Shown here: one piece after another, positions 33,370-39,898 of the stretch
Layout: every line of letters begins with the position of its first letter
Position numbering within the stretch: position 1 is the stretch's first letter
NCBI GenBank assembly: GCA_031552765.1
Contig: JAVBME010000045.1
Location: 1 to 39,898 of the forward strand
Direction of reading: 5' to 3'
DNA from: JAVBME01 sp031552765
GTDB lineage: Bacteria > Bacillota > Negativicutes > Acidaminococcales > JAISLQ01
DNA: 39,898 nucleotides
The notes under the pieces: model-generated
Databases searched by the model: none
The model's input: the letters and a program-made list of their open reading frames with translations, nothing else
Told to the model about the DNA's origin: nothing
Translations under genes and position numbers: made by a program

Positions 33370-35061
33370 ATGAACACGAAACTCATCACGAAAATGGTAA
33401 CTTTCTTCTTGCTGGTAGTATCCATCAGCATTGCCGGTTTTGCCATAGTCTATTACCAGATAGGAGAAATTGAGGATAACGTAGTCAGTATCAAAACTAT
33501 GGAAATGCCTCGCTATGATACGATAACCACTATTCAGTATAACTCCGCCCTGCAGATAGCCGCCGTAAGAGGTTACGCGCTCACCGGACAAAAAAGTTTT
33601 GTCGATGAATACCAAAAAGCTGCTGACGAAAACAGCAAGCTCGAAGACACAATGATCAAAGAGGCACGTTCGACGGAAGGCAAAAAAATGATCGAAGAGC
33701 TGAAAGCTGCCGACGACAAATACTCATCTATTGCTGAAAAGAAAGTTTTCCCGCTGCTTGCCGCCGGCAAAACAGCGGACGCCATAGCCGCAATAAATAA
33801 TGAAACCGCCCCGGTCGCCCGGGACCTCTCGCAAAAAGCAAAGGCTTATGAGCAGCGCATACTCAAACAAGCCACAGATAAGCTGACGGACTCAACCAAC
33901 CTTGTCAACAGCTCCAAGATGATCGCTATAGTTATAGCCTTAGTTTCCGCCATTTCCGGCACTGCTATCGGTTATCTGACAGCCAGGAACATTGCCAATA
34001 ACGTCAACGCCGTCAACGCTATAGCACAAAAAGTGGCCGCCGGCGACCTAACAAATAAAATCTCCATATCGTCTAAAGATGAAATCGGCCAACTGGCCAA
34101 CGCAACAAATTCCATGGTGGACAACCTGAAAAATCTTCTCCACCAGATCAGCGGGCAAGCCGGCCAGGTAGCCGCCTCTTCGGAAGAACTCACTGCCAGC
34201 GCCGACCAGTCAGCCCAAGCCGCCAATCTTGTGGCCGGATCCGTCACCGGCATAGCCAGCGATACGGAAGTCCAAGTGCAAGCCGTCCGTGCGGCCGCCG
34301 ATACCTCAGAACATATGGTAGCGGAACTTGAAGAGGTCTCCGCCAACGTCGCACTGGTCGCCGAACGGGCGCAAAAAGCGGCTGAAACTGCTACATTAGG
34401 CGGTAAATCCGCTTTGTCGGCTATCAATCAGATGGAAAAAGTCGCCCAAACAGTCAGCGACTCCGCCCTGGTAGTAACCCACCTGGGCGAACGCTCCAAA
34501 GAAATCGGCGAAATCGTCGATACCATATCCGGCATTGCCGGCCAGACCAACCTCCTGGCGCTCAACGCCGCTATCGAAGCCGCCCGCGCCGGGGAGCAGG
34601 GCAAAGGCTTTGCCGTGGTCGCCGAGGAAGTGAGAAAGCTTGCCGAACAATCACAGGAATCCGCCAAACATATCGCCGGCCTGATCGGGGAAATACAGGG
34701 CGAAACAGATAAAGCCATCGCAGCTATGGAAAACGGCACCCGTGAAGTAAAAATCGGTACGGACGTTGTAAACCAGACCGGCGAATCCTTCAAAGAAATA
34801 GTCAAACTGGTCGACGCCGTCTCCGAACAGGTGAAAGACATTTCTGTCAACATCAAGAGCGTGGAAAAAGGCAGCGAAAACATATTGGCTTCTGTCAGCA
34901 AAGTAGAGCAGATCTGCCGCGATACTTCCGGCGAAGTGCAAAATGTCTCCGCCGCCTCGGAAGAACAATCCGCCTCTATGCAAGAGATAGCGTCCGCCAG
35001 CCAGGCTTTGGCCAAGATGGCGCAGGAAATGCAGGAAGCCGTTAGCAAATTCAAGATATAA
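33370..35061 (+). CDS. Methyl-accepting chemotaxis protein
   Basis: Two membrane helices (about residues 9-28 and 183-205) frame a periplasmic four-helix-bundle sensor. A HAMP domain follows (206-260), then the signalling domain with the invariant hairpin tip (IAGQTNLLALNAAIEAARAG at about 391-410, then GFAVVAEEVRKLAEQ). Near the end, SAASEEQSASMQEIASAS is the adaptation region. A strong AAGGAG lies 8 bases before the ATG. The sensor ligand cannot be read. A second MCP lies on the other strand at 36087. Confidence 0.95.
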   Translation: MNTKLITKMVTFFLLVVSISIAGFAIVYYQIGEIEDNVVSIKTMEMPRYDTITTIQYNSALQIAAVRGYALTGQKSFVDEYQKAADENSKLEDTMIKEARSTEGKKMIEELKAADDKYSSIAEKKVFPLLAAGKTADAIAAINNETAPVARDLSQKAKAYEQRILKQATDKLTDSTNLVNSSKMIAIVIALVSAISGTAIGYLTARNIANNVNAVNAIAQKVAAGDLTNKISISSKDEIGQLANATNSMVDNLKNLLHQISGQAGQVAASSEELTASADQSAQAANLVAGSVTGIASDTEVQVQAVRAAADTSEHMVAELEEVSANVALVAERAQKAAETATLGGKSALSAINQMEKVAQTVSDSALVVTHLGERSKEIGEIVDTISGIAGQTNLLALNAAIEAARAGEQGKGFAVVAEEVRKLAEQSQESAKHIAGLIGEIQGETDKAIAAMENGTREVKIGTDVVNQTGESFKEIVKLVDAVSEQVKDISVNIKSVEKGSENILASVSKVEQICRDTSGEVQNVSAASEEQSASMQEIASASQALAKMAQEMQEAVSKFKI

Positions 35062-35076
35062 CATAGTGCAAACTTA

Positions 35077-35114
35077 AACGGCGGGAACCATAAAAATGGT
35101 TCCCGCCGTTTTTT
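35077..35114. terminator. Bidirectional intrinsic terminator
   Basis: AACGGCGGGAACCAT pairs perfectly with ATGGTTCCCGCCGTT (15-bp arms, AAAA loop), followed by TTTT. It lies between the convergent chemotaxis and hydrolase genes. Confidence 0.9.
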
Positions 35115-35125
35115 CAGCATAGATA

Positions 35126-35791
35126 CTATTCTCCTGTAAAAAACGCCAGCAAATCAGGATACAGAATATCCTGATGGACGATATAGGTCTCATGCTTGTG
35201 TCCGGCCATGATTTTTAGGCTCGCATCGGGCATAGCGGCGGCCAGCCTGGGGAAGGTTTCCGCTTTGCAAATCTCCTTTTCCGCGGCGATCAACAAGGTA
35301 GGGATATTCACTTTTGCCACATCGGCCAGCTCGATATCCGGCTGCTCCAGCATAAGTTTAAATAAAGGGTCCCCGGTCTTTTCATAAGTTTCTTTAATAA
35401 ACTGGTAGCTACGCTCGGTAAAGTCCTCCGGTTTTAGATTGACCCCCAGCAGCACCATTTTTTCCACACATTCACTGTGCTTCATGGCTAAAAGCAAAGT
35501 AATAATAGCGCCGTCGCTAAAACCGACGATATTCACCCGGCCTAAGGACAAGGCTTCAATAAAAGCATAGACATCTTCGGCCATCTCACCATAAGACAAA
35601 TCGCCCTCCGCCTTAGCGCTTTGGCCGTGCCGCCTGCTATCGAGGGCGTAAATAGTAAAATGCGCCTCCAATTTGGCGGCCAGTTTGTCAAATATCGAGT
35701 GATCCTGGCCGTTGCCGTGCAATAGTATAAGGGGCGTGCCACCGCCGCTTTTTTCAAAAAATAAAGTAGTGCCGTTGACATCAATCTTCAT
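35126..35791 (-). CDS. Alpha/beta hydrolase
   Basis: The fold is clear: oxyanion loop LLHGNGQDHS (residues 24-32), nucleophile S92 in VGFSDGA, and the catalytic His near the end in AGHKHETY (H198). The acid position after PTLLIAAEKE has Glu where Asp is usual. At 221 residues it is a compact single-domain enzyme without a lid. Substrate is unknown; it could be a small esterase or an MhpC-like C-C hydrolase. GGATGAGG precedes the ATG. It stands alone between two chemotaxis genes. Confidence 0.9.
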   Translation of the reverse strand: MKIDVNGTTLFFEKSGGGTPLILLHGNGQDHSIFDKLAAKLEAHFTIYALDSRRHGQSAKAEGDLSYGEMAEDVYAFIEALSLGRVNIVGFSDGAIITLLLAMKHSECVEKMVLLGVNLKPEDFTERSYQFIKETYEKTGDPLFKLMLEQPDIELADVAKVNIPTLLIAAEKEICKAETFPRLAAAMPDASLKIMAGHKHETYIVHQDILYPDLLAFFTGE

Positions 35792-35857
35792 ACCTCATCC
35801 TCCATTGGTGGATTTCAGACCGCCGGCGAACAGGTATGCACCTTTCCGCGCGGGTAT

Positions 35858-35882
35858 ATTTTTATAAATTCGCCGGAAAAAG
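35858..35882 (+). repeat. Short dispersed repeat, copy 1
   Basis: ATTTTTATAAATTCGCCGG followed by AAAAAG. A near-identical block lies at 38086-38112. Here TTCGCCGG also pairs with CCGGCGAA at 35823-35830, so the copy can form the stem of a larger hairpin. Confidence 0.45.
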
Positions 35883-35962
35883 CATTCTCCCTGCCGCGCT
35901 GCTCGTTACAGTCGACTGTTTGCTCAAAACTTTTTGCTTGGCAAGTTAAATCCCGAGCGGAA

Positions 35963-36000
35963 AGAAAAGCAGGATACCTCAGGAGGCATCCTGCTTTTCT
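35963..36000. terminator. Bidirectional intrinsic terminator
   Basis: AGAAAAGCAGGAT pairs perfectly with ATCCTGCTTTTCT (13-bp arms) with an extra inner CCT/AGG. A-runs and T-runs at the arms allow either direction. It lies downstream of the second chemotaxis gene. Confidence 0.85.
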
Positions 36001-36086
36001 TATATTCACGGCAGCTTTACTGTCAGCAGTTGTATATACCATTCTTAACGCGAAAATAGCGTTTTTATTAACTAACCATTTACGGA

Positions 36087-37757
36087 TCACACTTTAAATT
36101 GTTCCAGTTCCCTGCGCAACACCATCGCAAGGCTAGCCAACTGATGGCTGGTCGCCGCGATCTCTTGCATACTGGCGGACTGTTCTTCCACCGCACCGCT
36201 GATCGTCTGCGCTTCACCGGCTGTCCTGATACCAAGGTCTTTTACTATACCGATGGCTTTATCTACTTCTTTGCTGGAAGTATTGAGGTTGTTTATCTCT
36301 TCGTGTATTTTGCTTATCTCACAGTCGAGCTCGCCTACCAGTCGAACGATACCGGAAAACCGCTCGCCCGTCATACTGATGACCGCGGTGCCTTTTTCCA
36401 CTTCCTGGCTTCCTAACTGCATAGCGTCGACTGCGTTTTGCGTCTCCCTCTGTATCTGCGTTATTATACTGGCAATCTCATTCGTAGCGCCCGCGACCTG
36501 CTCGGCCAGCTTGCGTACTTCCTCGGCGACCACGGCGAAACCGCGCCCGTGCTCCCCGGCGCGGGCAGCTTCTATAGCGGCATTGAGCGCCAAAAGATTG
36601 GTCTGCCCCGCTATATCGCTGATAACTGTTATGATTTCGCCGACTTTTTTCGAGCTCTGCCCCAGCACTGCTATCACCTCGGTAGAACGTTCCACCGCCC
36701 GATTTATATTAGCCATCTGCCGCTCCGCCTGTTTGACCGCGTCTTGGCCTGCGGCGGCGGCCTGGGCGTTTTCTGCGGATATTTTATTCACATTGTTTAC
36801 AGTATCGGCAATAGCCACCACCGCTTTATCCATCTTATTGGCAAACTCGGCCGCTTCCTCAAAATGTGAAGTCTGCCGCATACTGATTGACGCCATATTC
36901 TCCACCGTAAGGGCGACCTGCTCGGCAGCGCTGGAGGACTGGCTGATATTGCGGCTGCATTCTTCGCTGGCCGCCGCCAGTTCGTCGGACGAATTTCTGA
37001 TATTGCCAAGCGTTCCACGTAACTTGTACAACATATCGTCTACCGCGGCCAGCAGGTCTTTTATCTCGTCATTGCCATTATAGATCAATTCGGGTGGGCG
37101 CATATCGCCGTCCGCTATCTTGCCGGCCGCCAGCGACAGATTTTTTATCGGCATAGCCATGCGCCTGGCAAACCGGCTGCTGGCCAGCAATGCCACCAAG
37201 ATCACGCACAGTACGTATATTACCATATTGCGGTTAACCGTATCTACTTTTGCCTTATTCTGCTCCGTCCGCAAGGTCAATCGGCCCGCCAGGAAATCAG
37301 CATAGTCGCTGATCACTTTATCGGCCACGAAAAGATTCACCTGGCTTTTTTCCAGTAAAACCTCCGAAGTAGGCGACCGCATCAATTCGTCAGCCGACTT
37401 GTGATAAGTAGCAATCGCTGCCCTGACCTGTCCCAGTTGTTCTTTGCCTTCCGGCGTTACCAACTTAGTGGCAAGCGAAGCCAGCAATTTATCCATTTTT
37501 TCTAAAGACTTCTTATACTCGGTCAAATTTTCCGCACGGTTTTTACTTATATAAATAGCCAAATGTAAACCCTGTTTGAGCAGTTCCTCCTGTACTTCAT
37601 TTACTTCAAATACAAGCGGAGCGCTGCGCTTTACCAATCCATCATAACCGGCGATAATCTCTTTGATGCCAAAAAACGAATAAACGCTGGCCGTTGAAAA
37701 TAACACAGCAATAATTATAATGCCGGCAAACATTTTTTTATAAACCGATAACTTCAA
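36087..37757 (-). CDS. Methyl-accepting chemotaxis protein
   Basis: Two membrane helices (about residues 10-30 and 174-195), a periplasmic four-helix sensor domain between them, HAMP (196-250) and a signalling domain with IAGQTNLLALNAAIEAARAG and RGFAVVAEEVRKLAEQ. GAVEEQSASMQEIAATSHQL near the end is the adaptation region. The start is an unusual TTG at 37757, with GGAGGT about 11 bases upstream; the next ATG is eight codons on, inside the basic stretch before the first helix. The signalling tip is almost identical to that of the MCP at 33370, but the sensor domain differs, so both feed the same array with different inputs. Confidence 0.94.
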   Translation of the reverse strand: MKLSVYKKMFAGIIIIAVLFSTASVYSFFGIKEIIAGYDGLVKRSAPLVFEVNEVQEELLKQGLHLAIYISKNRAENLTEYKKSLEKMDKLLASLATKLVTPEGKEQLGQVRAAIATYHKSADELMRSPTSEVLLEKSQVNLFVADKVISDYADFLAGRLTLRTEQNKAKVDTVNRNMVIYVLCVILVALLASSRFARRMAMPIKNLSLAAGKIADGDMRPPELIYNGNDEIKDLLAAVDDMLYKLRGTLGNIRNSSDELAAASEECSRNISQSSSAAEQVALTVENMASISMRQTSHFEEAAEFANKMDKAVVAIADTVNNVNKISAENAQAAAAGQDAVKQAERQMANINRAVERSTEVIAVLGQSSKKVGEIITVISDIAGQTNLLALNAAIEAARAGEHGRGFAVVAEEVRKLAEQVAGATNEIASIITQIQRETQNAVDAMQLGSQEVEKGTAVISMTGERFSGIVRLVGELDCEISKIHEEINNLNTSSKEVDKAIGIVKDLGIRTAGEAQTISGAVEEQSASMQEIAATSHQLASLAMVLRRELEQFKV

Positions 37758-37852
37758 AATAATTTGATACCTCCATCGATTATTACTTTATAAACAGACC
37801 ACAGATAAATAATCAGGTATCACCTCCATGCAACAACTATCAACATAAAGGA

Positions 37853-37887
37853 ATAAACATGTTCTGCATTGCATGCAACATGTTTAT
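37853..37887. repeat. Strong palindrome upstream of the second chemotaxis gene
   Basis: ATAAACATGTT pairs with AACATGTTTAT (11-bp arms), continued by GCAT/ATGC and a three-base loop, with a two-base bulge. No T-run follows. It lies about 96 bases before the gene start and could be an operator or a DNA hairpin. Confidence 0.5.
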
Positions 37888-38044
37888 AGTAACAATAATA
37901 GTATATACCATTTTCTAAAATATTGGTAGACAAATTTGCTCTGACCCTAGCCAGTTCCCCCAGACAAAAAGTTACGCTGAAAAGCTAAGTTTTTCAAAAG
38001 ATTCCGGGGAACAGAATCCAAGTTTCTCCTGAAGCCGGGTTGTA

Positions 38045-38076
38045 AGAGACAAGGAGACGCTTCCTGCGTCTTGTTG
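38045..38076. repeat. REP-like sequence, copy a (diverged)
   Basis: AGAGACAAGGAGACGCTTCC followed by TGCGTCTTGTT. It shares the GACAAGG ... TTCCT ... GTCTTG pattern of the copies next to the transposase, with a changed core. Confidence 0.5.
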
Positions 38077-38085
38077 CATGCCGGC

Positions 38086-38112
38086 ATTTTTATATAAGTT
38101 CGCCGGAAAAAG
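38086..38112 (+). repeat. Short dispersed repeat, copy 2
   Basis: ATTTTTATATAAGTTCGCCG followed by GAAAAAGG, matching 35858-35882 with a two-base insertion and one substitution. Confidence 0.45.
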
Positions 38113-38191
38113 GTTTTTCACCTCTTCCCGGCATTTCTGATATTTATGTTTGAAAAAACTTATTAAACAAGCACTTTATGCCCATTATTGC

Positions 38192-38230
38192 GAGACGAAG
38201 GAACCGTCCCCCTGTCTCTCCCTTGTCTCT
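38192..38230. repeat. REP sequence, copy b
   Basis: GAGACGAAGGAACCGTCCCC followed by CTGTCTC and then CCCTTGTCTCT. It is the reverse orientation of copy c at 38735-38776. Confidence 0.7.
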
Positions 38231-38231
38231 G

Positions 38232-38645
38232 TTATAAGCTTTTAATAAATCTAAAAATATCCATTGAGAAAGCAAACAGCAACAAAAAACTAATAAAAAT
38301 TATTGAATATTTTAAAATTTTAGCCATTGCTTTTCTCTTTAATGGGTCTGCATCTGGCAGGTTTACCTTTTGATATACCCCAATACATATTGATAAACAT
38401 GACAATATTAATATTGTAATTGTAGTTATATCAATAATAGGTAAATATTCACTAATATCTTTCCTATTACTAATTAAAGCATTCATCCAAGTAAAGAAAA
38501 ATCCAGGAGAAGATAGCACGCATCCCAGTCTAAACAAAAACGGCTCCTTTTTAGCTGCTGTAAAAGCCCAATTTAATATATAAATTGTATAGGCAATATT
38601 TAAACACCACAACCACCATGGCATGGATTTTAGCAAAAACAACAT
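38232..38645 (-). CDS. Small membrane protein of unknown function
   Basis: 137 residues with four predicted membrane helices (about 10-28, 38-57, 69-88, 108-130) and short charged loops. I do not recognise a family. The ATG is not preceded by a clear GGAGG, but codon composition is protein-like and the hydrophobic pattern is regular. It ends directly at REP copy b and lies 132 bases from the transposase gene, so it may belong to a repeat-rich, lower-constraint region. Confidence 0.6.
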   Translation of the reverse strand: MLFLLKSMPWWLWCLNIAYTIYILNWAFTAAKKEPFLFRLGCVLSSPGFFFTWMNALISNRKDISEYLPIIDITTITILILSCLSICIGVYQKVNLPDADPLKRKAMAKILKYSIIFISFLLLFAFSMDIFRFIKSL

Positions 38646-38734
38646 AAATTAAACGCACCCCACCTTACAGGTTTTTCTTCCATTGCGCTACTTTTGGGGC
38701 AATCAGGGACGTTCCTTTTTTGTCATATTTTCAT

Positions 38735-38776
38735 GAGACAAGGGGACCGAGACAAGGGGACGGTTCCTTCGTCTTG
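38735..38776. repeat. REP sequence, copy c (downstream of the transposase)
   Basis: GAGACAAGGGGACCGAGACA followed by AGGGGACGGTTCCTTCGTCTTG. The second half folds as GACAAGGGGACGG ... CGTCTTG; the first half is a partial duplicate. A degenerate match (GGGACGTTCCTTTTTTGTC) lies at 38706-38724. Confidence 0.75.
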
Positions 38777-38777
38777 T

Positions 38778-39533
38778 TTATATTTTCAAACTACGCTCTA
38801 TTACGCCCTTACTCAGACCAGTTAACCTCGACATCTGCCTCACCGATATGCCCTTGGCATGGATGCTTTGGATATGTTTTGCCTTTTCGTTAGTTCCCAT
38901 TGCTTGCACTATGCTAAAATCTTTGCTCTTGATGATTTTTTGTATTATGCTTTTCGCTTCTTCATCGGTTTTTCTCACAACTCCTTTGGCAAAGCCTATC
39001 GCAACATCTGCTTTTTCTTTATGTATTCTGATAAACTCTTTTTTTTCTATTATTTCATACACGTATCTGCTATCAACAAAACTGCTTTTTTTGTTTTTGA
39101 TATATTCTTTATAGCTGCTGTAGGCATATTCTTCCGCTGCTTTTACCAACCCAGCCGTTACAGGGTTTTGGTGGATATATTGCAAAACTGATAAAAAATA
39201 GGCATCGTCTTCTACCGGTTCGCTTTTGAACCGGTCTTGAAACAAATGCCCTGTTCTTTGGTATTTCCAGTTATACCAGTATACATATCTGGCACCGATG
39301 CGTTTGAATATTTGTCCTAGGTTTTCTTTACCTTCTTTCAGCAGTATATGTGCATGGTTGTTCATCAGGCAATAAGCAAATATACCATATCCGCTTATTG
39401 CCTGACAGTCTTTTAATATTGATAAAAACTTTTCTTTATCCTCGTCGTCTTCAAAGATATTTTGTTTGTCGATACCTCGCAGCATGATATGGTAAATGTC
39501 GCTCTGACTTTTCTGCCTGGCTGTTCTTGGCAT
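38778..39533 (-). CDS. REP-associated tyrosine transposase (RAYT, Y1 HUH type)
   Basis: The Y1/HUH motif is H60-A-H62 in CLMNNHAHILLK; the following helix AYFLSVLQYIHQNPVTAG carries the candidate catalytic Tyr (Y112 or Y119). RTGHLFQDRFKSE is a family hallmark. The C-terminal 60 residues end in a helix-turn-helix (GISVRQMSRLTGLSKGVIERS), as in longer RAYTs that bind REP sequences. GGGTGA precedes the ATG. The gene is flanked within 30 bases by REP sequences in inverted orientation, so enzyme and substrate lie together. Confidence 0.92.
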   Translation of the reverse strand: MPRTARQKSQSDIYHIMLRGIDKQNIFEDDEDKEKFLSILKDCQAISGYGIFAYCLMNNHAHILLKEGKENLGQIFKRIGARYVYWYNWKYQRTGHLFQDRFKSEPVEDDAYFLSVLQYIHQNPVTAGLVKAAEEYAYSSYKEYIKNKKSSFVDSRYVYEIIEKKEFIRIHKEKADVAIGFAKGVVRKTDEEAKSIIQKIIKSKDFSIVQAMGTNEKAKHIQSIHAKGISVRQMSRLTGLSKGVIERSLKI

Positions 39534-39560
39534 TTTATCACCCTATACCAATGTAGCATA

Positions 39561-39898
39561 TTATGTCAAAAATAACAAGACAGAAGAACCGTCCCCTTGT
39601 CTTTCCTGGTTGTTTATGTCCGAGTAGGTTAGTGTGTCTGTACTGAGTTTGTTTTTGTCGGCGGTGGCGTCAGAGGCTATGACCGCGCCTTTGAGGTCGG
39701 TGTTGCCGCCGACGGTGATGTTAAAGCCGCCACCTCCGGCGTATATACCGCTTTGTTCCTGGACGCTCTGGTATTTAGAGTCGATGTTCTGGTTGCTGGC
39801 GCCGCCGGAGACGGAGGGTTTGCCGCCGGGGGCTACGCTTAAGCCAAAGCTGGCTCCTGTGTTCTTTTCTTTGTAGTTGTCGGTGTCCTGGAGGCTTT
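39561..39898 (-). pseudogene. 3' part of a haemagglutinin-repeat (FhaB/CdiA-like) gene, cut by the REP unit; 5' part outside the window
   Basis: From the window edge the minus strand is open for 111 codons and includes NTGASFGLSVAPGGKPSVSG, GIYAGGGGFNITVGGNTDLK and AVIASDATADKNKLSTDTL. The GG-x-x-N-I-x-V-GGNTDLKGAVI repeat is characteristic of haemagglutinin repeats in two-partner-secreted filamentous proteins. The reading then enters the REP sequence (39576-39604) and stops at once. The sequence normally continues much further, so the REP/transposase unit probably truncated this gene. Whether a working protein remains depends on the part outside the window. Confidence 0.8.
39576..39604. repeat. 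REP sequence, copy d (upstream of the transposase)
   Basis: CAAGACAGAAGAACCGTCCC followed by CTTGTCTTT. It is the inverse complement of copy c, so the transposase gene is flanked by inverted REPs. It forms the present 3' end of the haemagglutinin reading frame. Confidence 0.75.

Larger units (their letters stand above)
37758..38231. other. Gene-free region with palindrome, dispersed repeat and REP sequences
   Basis: 474 bases: promoter side of the second chemotaxis gene, a strong palindrome (37853-37887), a dispersed repeat (38086-38112) and two REP-type hairpins (38045-38076 and 38192-38230). No coding sequence is seen. Confidence 0.6.

Noticed and set aside
35815..36090. A 91-codon minus-strand frame between the hydrolase and chemotaxis genes
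   Set aside because: It covers the perfect terminator at 35963-36000 and a dispersed repeat and has no good ribosome site or protein-like pattern.
1..39898. CRISPR array, rRNA genes or prophage structural genes
   Set aside because: No regularly spaced repeat series, no rRNA-like sequence and no capsid, tail or terminase-like protein were seen.

Overview
The window looks like chromosome of an anaerobic, motile, diderm Firmicute, most likely class Negativicutes. A TonB/ExbB/ExbD system with a TonB-dependent receptor and a filamentous-haemagglutinin-type protein require an outer membrane. Strong Gram-positive-style GGAGG ribosome sites, frequent GTG/TTG starts and oxygen-sensitive enzymes (a glycyl radical enzyme and a HutW/ChuW-type radical SAM enzyme) point to an anaerobic Firmicute. 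The genus cannot be fixed by reading alone.

Layout. 1-3730 is an AT-rich accessory island next to a tRNA cluster. It holds the end of an IS481-like element, a tyrosine recombinase that has lost its C-terminus, a small acidic protein, a pair made of an iron-sulfur uracil-DNA-glycosylase-like protein and a membrane protein with an HEPN-like region and a zinc ribbon, and an unknown 70-aa protein. 3765-4119 is a four-tRNA operon (His-Gln-Lys-Leu, minus strand). 4220-11793 carries a CstA transporter, a hybrid histidine kinase with its partner response regulator, an HD-domain protein and a DedA protein.

11997-22058 is an iron/haem acquisition locus on the minus strand. A Fur-like box precedes a HutW/ChuW/HmuW-type radical SAM enzyme, then a FecBCDE-like ABC importer, an ABC-2 type transporter pair, exbB, exbD, tonB and a flavodoxin. 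A terminator follows, and then a TonB-dependent receptor. Read together, the receptor and TonB complex move a tetrapyrrole or ferri-ligand into the periplasm, the importer moves it into the cytoplasm, and the radical SAM enzyme with flavodoxin as electron donor opens haem without oxygen. The ABC-2 pair could export a product.

22324-24750 is a second hybrid kinase. 25186-32743 is a lower-GC metabolic module: a MATE transporter divergent from a glycyl radical enzyme activase, its glycyl radical enzyme, an OFA-type MFS transporter and a Crp/Fnr-type regulator. Two identical perfect palindromes sit in the divergent promoter region. The enzyme lacks the Cys-x-Glu motif common in this superfamily, so its substrate is open.

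33370-37757 has two methyl-accepting chemotaxis proteins around an alpha/beta hydrolase. 37758-39898 contains a small membrane protein and a REP-associated tyrosine transposase flanked by inverted REP sequences. That unit appears to have cut the 3' end of a haemagglutinin-repeat gene that runs off the window.
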